Shown piece after piece: positions 26,981 to 35,900 of a DNA stretch of 64,000 nt. The position numbers and the translations under genes are program-made. The notes below the pieces were generated by a model. That model saw only the letters and a list, made by a program, of their open reading frames with translations. It made no database searches and was not told where the DNA came from. This DNA is from Tridacna crocea (lineage: Eukaryota > Mollusca > Bivalvia > Cardiida > Cardiidae): positions 15,596,119-15,660,118 of the forward strand of contig OX031071.1 of NCBI GenBank assembly GCA_943736015.1, in the 5' to 3' direction. The first letter of the stretch is position 1, and each line of letters opens with the position of its first letter.

Positions 26981-29900
26981 GTTGTATAATCACATAACAT
27001 GACGATGTCACATAATGCTTTTTTTCAAACGTATCAAAGGTTATAAAAATACATGTAATTATGACTATGTTATATTGAAAACAAAAAATGCGACAAAAAG
27101 CAATTATTGAAATAGTTACCTGATAACAATGTTCGCTTATAAAGACAGACTGCGCTCCCGAGTCGGAGGCTCTACCCACAAATGTGTAGCATCTGCAAAT
27201 GTATATGTAAAATCTTTAACAGTGTCACCTGCATAAGGTCTTTGTACTCAAGTAACAGAAATTGTTGTTTTAGTAGTTATATGTATTAGACTAACAACTT
27301 ATAGCAATGAAGTTTATAATGAATTTGTTGTGGAGAAATTTATTGGGACGTACACCTGCATTTAGAAATCCCATTTGTTTTAGCTTACTTTTTTTCTAAT
27401 TCATTTAATTCTAAAAATAACTAGATCTTTGAACAACAATACTGTAGGACACTAGAGGGTGTTAAAAAAGTTAACAGTTTTGATGTTAATTTATTTCATC
27501 TTTACGTTCTGCTAGATCAACAAAAAAAACCTTGCTCATGTATAGCCAATAGATATGTTTTATTCTGTATTAGGTTTTAGATTTGTACCCAAGTACTTTT
27601 CGCAATAATGTAAAATTACTAAATTTTCTATATTTGTCACTAGAGTCAAATCAGAAGTTTATAAGGTTTTCAAGATATCCGTTTTCCTTTTTCTTTCGAA
27701 TCGGATTAGTCAACAAGTTTGTTATCCCGTAAAGAGTTAAAAACGAACCCAAAATTAATGACATAAATCCCTGGTAACCCTGCCACCATGGCCACCATGG
27801 CCAGAGAAAAGAAATTAAAATAATGAAAGCCGACAGAAACCTAAAATGATTATTCTTTGCAGAGAAATCTTTCTTTTTGTTTATTTCGGTATAGAATATT
27901 GAACTTTTTACCAAACAACAAATATCGTACGTTTCTACTTTGAATGTATCTGCAGACAACAAAAACAAGCGTTCATTAGAAATAAGAATTGTCGTAAAAA
28001 GAGTTGGAAAAAAAAGAGAAAAATGCTGGTCTCTGCAATGTTTTCAAAACTTTCATCGTGGAGGTCGTTATAGCACTGGATTGCTTGGTAAAATGTTAAA
28101 TGATTGGTGTTTTAGGCTTCTTTCAACATTATATTAGCTAGTATGGTGACCCTTCGCATATTCTTAAATTTTCCTGGGTTTTTCTATTACTGGATAGGGT
28201 TTAGAAGTGTCTTGCTCAAGGATACTCCCGCCAAAAACTCAGCGGATCAGGTTGGCCTTTAAGTCGGGGCTAGTTGATTTATGTCTCACATTTTGCTAAA
28301 GAGTTTAACTTAAAGAGGCACCAAGATCTTTGTTATATTTTACTGAGGCCCATTAAAACTGCAGTATCAGTAGTACTTACCCGTCATCTTTAATAAAGTT
28401 TAAATAGGGACTTGAAGGGACTTGTGCTTCCACAAAAGTGATACACGTCTGGCTTTCCCAGTGCTCTATGGCTAACCGGATCTGTTCTTGGCCCTCGGAA
28501 GCTGAAGTTCATAATACAAGAAGAATACTCAGGGGCGGATCCAGGATTTCTTCGGGGGGGGGGGGGGGGGGGGGGTTTCAACTCGGTCAAACTCAGATAT
28601 GCAGACACGGACCCAAAGCAAAAATCAGTCGCCAATGAGTTGGAAGTCCATCAAAAAAATCTGGGAATTTAGGGGGTTCGTCCGAATCCCCCTGGATCCG
28701 CCAGTGAATTGTACTTGTTATGGTATTACAGCCCGTTTACACTAGCAAACCTTCGTTTGCAAACCTCACCACACACCATGTTTAATGTCGCTTTCAAGCA
28801 AACAGTGTTTGATGATGTTTAGAAATTTCATTTATGTTCGGTCTGTTTGTCGGTGTTTGGTGGTTTTAAATATTCTGACCCGCCAGAGGCTGCTCTGTTA
28901 CCATATGATGGATACATCACATGATCTTCAAACATTACGATGCATTGCATGTCTTTGTAATATAAACAACTTGCGCACAAACATTAACACACAACACAAA
29001 CAAAATGTTTTCTTGAATCTGCAAAAGGCCTTAAATGGACAAGCGGAGGTACATGTAAATACAGTGAAACCAAACTCGTGCAATCTCTATGGGTTGACAA
29101 TGATAACTCTGAACGGTGGCATATGCTCTGTAGAGAAAAGGGGGAGGGGGACGGGGTTAATAAATCTGTAAACTGTTTCGACTAAGATCAGCCTGCACAA
29201 TCCACGCAGGCTGACCTGGGCCGAAGCTGATTGCTATTGCTCAATTCTATGCCTGTCCTAGGACCAGTGAACCTCGTAATTCTGTTCGGTTGTTAGACAA
29301 AATAAATGACATGCGCAGACAAGGCAATGACGTACATGTATGAACTGCACAGTTCGATACTCTTGTGTGGTGATTTCACTGGTTGGACTTTAGCCAGTCC
29401 CGCATGCGCATAATGAGCGCCGGTTAATCCCGTGTGAAAAAGATAGCCTCAGACGAGATCGAGAAGCCAAGCTGTGAAGACGTGTTTTTGTACCTTGTGT
29501 TTGTTGATGTGTGGCACTTGCCTGTAGAAAAGACGACTAGCAGTTTTTGTAACCCTCAGAGGAGGACCAGTTACAAATAGGCAAGTCTGATTTTACAACA
29601 CTTGCTTTGACGTCAGTTTTCTGATGTTCGGCCTTGATCCCGTTCGTCCTTTTGCAGTTCGCTCTATATCGTGTTCGTTTTGATTTTTTCAACACCCTCA
29701 CAAATGTCTTGTATTATTTTCACACTTCGTTCACGAGGCTCGTGAAAAGGTTTCTTCTCTAGTGGTTATTTATATATACATATTAAAAAAAAGTATTGTA
29801 GATATTGTTGATTTTCAGAAAGCCGACATGATGACGAGGGATAGATATTTGGGTTATACATGCATGAAGAGGATTGAATAAAAGATATTTCTGGGATTTT

Positions 29901-32900
29901 GGATGACAGAAAGAGACGAGGTACTTGATACATTGATTTCTTTTGACCCAAGTCGTGGTAAGGTTTCCGTCGTCCGTCTGTCTGTTTGTTCGTCTGACGG
30001 TCCATCTGTTAGTCTTTTTTTGTTTACGCGATAAAGTCTGCATTTGTGCTAAGATTTTCGTGAAACTTGATCAGTTTGTTTATTTAACAATAGCTTGATC
30101 CCTAATGATTTTAAAAGAAGAGTAGCCATTTAAAGTTTTTAAAAAATCTATTTCTTGTTTGCATGATAAAGTCTGCATTTGTCATCATTTTTTTTATGTC
30201 ACCAACAGCTTGAACACTAATGACTCTGAAAAAAAAAAAAACAGTACGGGGAAAGTAACCGTTTAAAGTTGAAAATTTCCATTTATTGTCGATGCCATTA
30301 AGGCTGCAATTGCGGTCAGATTCTCATGAAACTTGCACAGATACTTTGTGTCATCAACAGCTTGAACCCTATTAATTTGGAAAAAAACATAGGTATGGAA
30401 AAAGTAGCCATTTAACGTTTAAAGTCTCTATTTCTTGTTTATGCAATGAAATGTACAGTTTGATCCAATTCTCTCGAAAATTGCAAAGTTTATTTGGTCA
30501 ATCAAGGGATTGAACTTTGCTAAAAGTGAAGAAAATCTAGTAATCCATCAGAAAAAGCACCCACCTGATCAATTTGTATTGTTTACTAAGCAAAGTCCAC
30601 ATTATTAGTCACATTTCTTTGAAATTTACTAGAATAAGGCCTACTGAAACCCTATTAAATCTGGCTCTATTCCAAGCAATTAATGTTGAGAAATTGCACT
30701 TCTTTTTTTTCACTGTTCAGTTCACCAAGCTGCTCATGTTACCTTAGTGGATTCAAGCCCAGTTGCAAGAACACTCCCCCGCCCCCGCCCCCCTTTTATT
30801 TTTGCCTTCTCTCTTTTTGCGTCATGAATTCATGATGTATGCTTGCAAAAAGGAAAATTACAGTCAGTAGAGCAATTTCAAGCCATCAAGGCCTCTAGTT
30901 GGATTAATGGATTAAGGGGTGGATGTATGAATTTATGGTGTTTAACTGTTTTCAACCTAGTTTCAATTACACCAGTAATTTTACGAGGAACTTGATGTTT
31001 TCTGCAGAAGTATTTAGTTTGGAAGAGTGTAGAATATGTCGTTTGGTAGAGTTAAGGCAATAGATATCTACTGCCAGCAAACATTTGCTGGGTAGTGTCA
31101 GATAAACATATCTGCACAGATTATGACAATATAAATGAGGAAAAATAGTCCTTTTCGCCCGTTTCTAGGTTTCGGCTATTTTCACCTTATTGAAAATAAG
31201 TTGGTCCGAATATGTGTCCAAAAGTCGCACTGTCACAAACGGATATTGCAGTCGAATGACAGACCAACCTAAAAGGGGTAAAACAGTTGAATTTAGGGAA
31301 ACAGTAACTGTTGAATGAAATCGGTTCAAAAACTTTCAAACAAAGAAAAATATATTCTCTACTAAAGAAAAATCCTTATCATCCTGCCTTCACTGTTGAC
31401 TTCCTGAGTTATACAAATAACAGGAAAAGAGAGAGTGTTTTCGTACGTGCAGATTGAACTTCGTTTACACTCTCTACTAAGCACTGTTTCTTTTTTCCAG
31501 GTAAAGGATTACGACTTGAAGCTGTAGATAATTCAGACATTCCACTTATTGACCCGCATTTCGGGTGTCAATAAAATCACTTTACCGTAAACTTTACCCT
31601 CAAGGATAGAAATACCGAGACACTATGAAAAAATGGTTGGCCTTTTACGTATGTTTAATATGAACTTCAATTGTTGTATTCAGTGAACTGACACCCCTGA
31701 AAATATACTTTCACCGGACTACAACTATAGTGAACATAATTATAATTGTGTATAAAATTGTACATGAAGCCCCCGACCAGTTTTCTGATTGCAATATTCT
31801 GTGAATGTATTTAATTGACATTAAAGCTGACCCTACCTAACTGGTTTACTTTTCATACCAGCAGTGATGTATTCTTTACGTATTCTGAACAAACCTGCTT
31901 TGCGTCAAAACAGTAACATGGTTTTCATTCTATATTTTACCGGCCATCATATTATTCCTTCGTTGACAATTGTTTTCCATCCTTCACTAAAAGACCATTT
32001 TCCGTGTCCAAAAGCATTTTTTCCTTTCGTTAGCTGTATGAGTGATATACTTTTATATAGCCAAAAAAGTAACGGTTTCCACTCATGTTAAACTCTTTGG
32101 CAGAAATCCAGTCTTTGAACACTCTAGAGGCCAGAACCAATATAGATGAACGTCAGTCAGAATATTTTTCTTTGTGATATCTTAGATGACTTTGAAAATG
32201 TGCTACAGAGAATTCAATACTAGGTCACAAGGACAAATCTTTGAAATACTGTGTACACTCTCGAGGCCTCAGTTCCTGTCTAGTACTCTTGAAAATTGGC
32301 CTGAAAATTTGTCCTGGGCCCATATTTACCAGCCATTCTTAAGAACGTTCTTTGTTTTATTCTCCAGAATTTTCTACATCTGTAAGTTACACGAATTCTG
32401 ATTGGCTAAACCGAATGGTTTAGCCAATCAGAACTTGTGTTACTTACAGATGTAGAAAAAAATTGGAGAATAAAACTAAGAATATTCTCAAGAATGGTTG
32501 GTAAATACGGGCTCTCAGCATATTTCCAGATAGTTTTAAAATGGGTTTCACGGGATCAAAACTAATTCGGCAAATAAAATCTTAGTAAAACCCGGAGGTC
32601 GAATTCTCAATCCATTGCCAATGAAAGTAATTCAAAACTTTCTTTTGTTGATATCTTAAAGGACTTTGAAAATTGGTTATGTGGGGATACAACTATGTCA
32701 TCAGGTTGAGGCTTTGATAAAGCTTGTGTACACACTAGAGGCCATATTTATATTTTCAGTGCAATACTTGTTGAGGTTTTTTATCAATGTCTGTCATGAT
32801 GATATCTGGGACAAGAGTGTGAAATTTGTCATCTTGGTTCAAAAATAAGTTCACAATATCAAATCGTAGAGAAAAAAAACATTATGCACGTTTTTGATGC

Positions 32901-35900
32901 CACATTTGCTGTCCAATACTCATGAAAAGTGGTCAAAATGTTTGTCTACGTACTATCCACAAGGGCTTGAAAATTGACTGCAATTGGCTAAGAGGCAGGT
33001 CACTAAGACACATTCTGGTAGACATTTCTGTGCATTCTTGATGCTACGTTCTCAGTGCAATACGTATGAAAGTTTGTTCGAGCATTTGTCTATATATTTT
33101 AGAAGAGATTTTAAAAAAATGTCATGTTTGGTCAAAAGGCTGACAATAATAGTCAGTAGCTTGGAAAGAAAATTGTGCCAATACAATACAATATTACCGG
33201 CCCAAAATACATCATTACCGAAAATACGCATAATTATTTAGTATACATCCCTTTACTTATTGTTGGTAACTTCAAATTGTACATGTATCGGTCATTTCAA
33301 GTTTGTTTTCAATTCATACATATAAAGTTTTTATGGCTACCGAAATACCTGTGACCAGGGATTTCCTGTATCAACCACACGAATCTGTAAACGTGATCAA
33401 TGCGGTCGTCGATACAAATATAACTGGCTATGCACAGTTTGTATTTTAAAATTGAAGTGAATCAGTTTGGATAAAAAAAAATTGTCTTATTATTGTAACA
33501 TGTATCTCATAACTTTTGTAAATTTTGAAACCCAATCAAGTCTAACAGAAAACATTTCCAAATATCTGCATGACTTTGTAAGATCAGACTAAATGTCAAT
33601 TTCCTATACCTTTCATTGTCATTTCTAGTCTGTGTAGCTTATGTGGATGACGTAAATCAAGATCAAACTGTAGTCAGACCATCGATCTACATCGCTAGGT
33701 ACTTTATACTAAGCTATCTAACAACGTTAGATAACATACGCACACGTTCCGTAGAACGACGAACGAATTCACGATGGAGGAAAAAGAAAAAAAGAAAAAT
33801 GTGAAAATAAAGTTAGAGAAAGACATAGTTTTTGCGACCAAGAATGTTGATTATCTATGCTTACTGTAAAAAACAAATTCATCGGAAATCTTTGATCTTG
33901 ACTGAAATTGCTTCAAGCATATTGATGACAAGATATACTTTTTGTGTGTTAATAGCTTTAGTTTTTATTACGATCTTTGTTGCATAAGTTACAATGTATT
34001 TTATATGATATATCTTTAAGTATTTAAATATTAGGAGCCATTCTGAATCGTTTTGGTAGATCTGGGCCCGTATTCACCAACCATTTTTAAGAACGCTCTT
34101 GGTCTTATTCTTCAAGATTTCCTGACTGTGAAAGTAACAGAACTTCTGATTTGGTTTAGCCAATCAGAAGTTCTGTTACTTTCACAATGACAAAATTTTG
34201 AAGAATGAGACTACGAATGGTCTTGAGAATGGTTGGTAAATACAGACCCTGGTTGGTCTATAACCTTTAGCGACGTTGTCACTGGTTTTTCTATTATTTT
34301 CAAGTACAAATATTATTGTATGTCTGTTGTACGGTGCGTAAAAAGTTATATTCGTGCTCATTTGGTGAACAATAACAGGTACGAAATAAAAAAAAAATAC
34401 TCACAATGTGATTGGTCAATCTGATAATGGATTGGTAAAGCCCATTTTTTAACGGGGCTGTCCCCTAAAACTTCGACATCCAATTTCCTTTTTCGCCTCT
34501 TTCTATTGGATTTTGAGGCTGGGTATGCGAAACTCAGAGCTTGCTGTTTTGTTAAAATGATGTCTCCCTCGTAGATATATTGTCTTAGAAACGGGTAAGT
34601 CTGAAATGTAGAGGGAGAAGCGAAGTTCAAAAAAAAGTTAGATTCTAAATTTAGTTTAACCCTTAACCCTCTAGATAACTTTACTGAAACTTTCAAATTG
34701 ATCGTAAAAAAACCAGAACGTTGCTATTTCAAGCTTATCTCCTGATCAGACAGAGTAGATCCAAGATCTGACTCACTGAAGTGCAGTTGTCCCTACTTTT
34801 AAGTGATATCCAACGTTCTTCCTGACGTCAACTATCGACATGGATCGAAGTCTAACGCGCAATAAATAGAGTTTATTTCATGATCAGCTTATGGTTAATA
34901 TGGGAAAATATTTGCCGAAAAGGGAAAGCTATGCGAAGATAACGAGTGCCGTAAGGCACGATTTATTTTCGCGGACCTTTCCTTTTTGAGGCAAACATTT
35001 CCCCATATTAACCACAAGCTGATGAAATAAATCATATATTATATTTCTTCTTATTAATTTGTCAACGAATGCCACTTTTAAAACCAGTGATCTCAAGTCA
35101 ATAAACCGATTAAGTCAATTTATAGCAAAGTACAACAAAAAAAATTGTTCCAGATTTTCGGCAGGAGGAAAATATTCACTGTGACGGGGAAATAATCCCC
35201 ATCCTCCCCCAGCTTAAATGACGTCATTTCTTTATCCATAACATTTCTAAAAATAGAGTCATGAAATATAATATACTCTTTTAACGTGCTTCGAATCTGC
35301 TCATAACTGCCCTAGTTTAACCATATAAAGCTGTCTTTCACGTACTTGAAAACAACGTATATGTGTTTTCTTTTCTTTCTAATGAACATGCATACTGCAC
35401 TGTAATGTTTAACGAATGTGTGACCAAGGCTTCAGTGCGTTAAGCTACTTAATTAAATGTGTGTGACTAATGCTTATGTACGTTACGTTACGTTTTTTAA
35501 CGTATGTATGACTAAGGCTTAGAATGTTAAGCTACCTGATTGTATGTGAGAGAGGCTTTGGTGCGTTAAGCTACATTCTAACATGACACGCGAATTCGGC
35601 TCTATAAACACAGAGCAAGGAAAGCGTGGTAAAATCTGCCACAATCCATGTGGAGTGACGTCATTCTATATCGAGTGACGTCAATTGATGAGTGGGTTAT
35701 TCAATGGAACATAATCTTCATCCGCATGTTTACTCCAAATTTGAACTTGTTTTCCTTTCATTAAGAATTGGCCAAGTTAGAATCGTAATAATCTTCATTC
35801 TATCGTGGTTTATCGTTCAATAAACCCCGTTGTGAGTTATGAGGCGCAATAAATAAACCGCTCGGGCTATCGCCCTCGTGGATTATTTATTGTACCTCAT

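Noticed and set aside
27651-27968. 105-codon minus-strand frame with a hydrophobic stretch
   Set aside because: No splice borders, falls between phase-matched astacin exons, and contains a small CCATGGCCACCATGG repeat.
28785-29171. 128-codon plus-strand frame
   Set aside because: No domain, no start context, repetitive flanks; likely chance.
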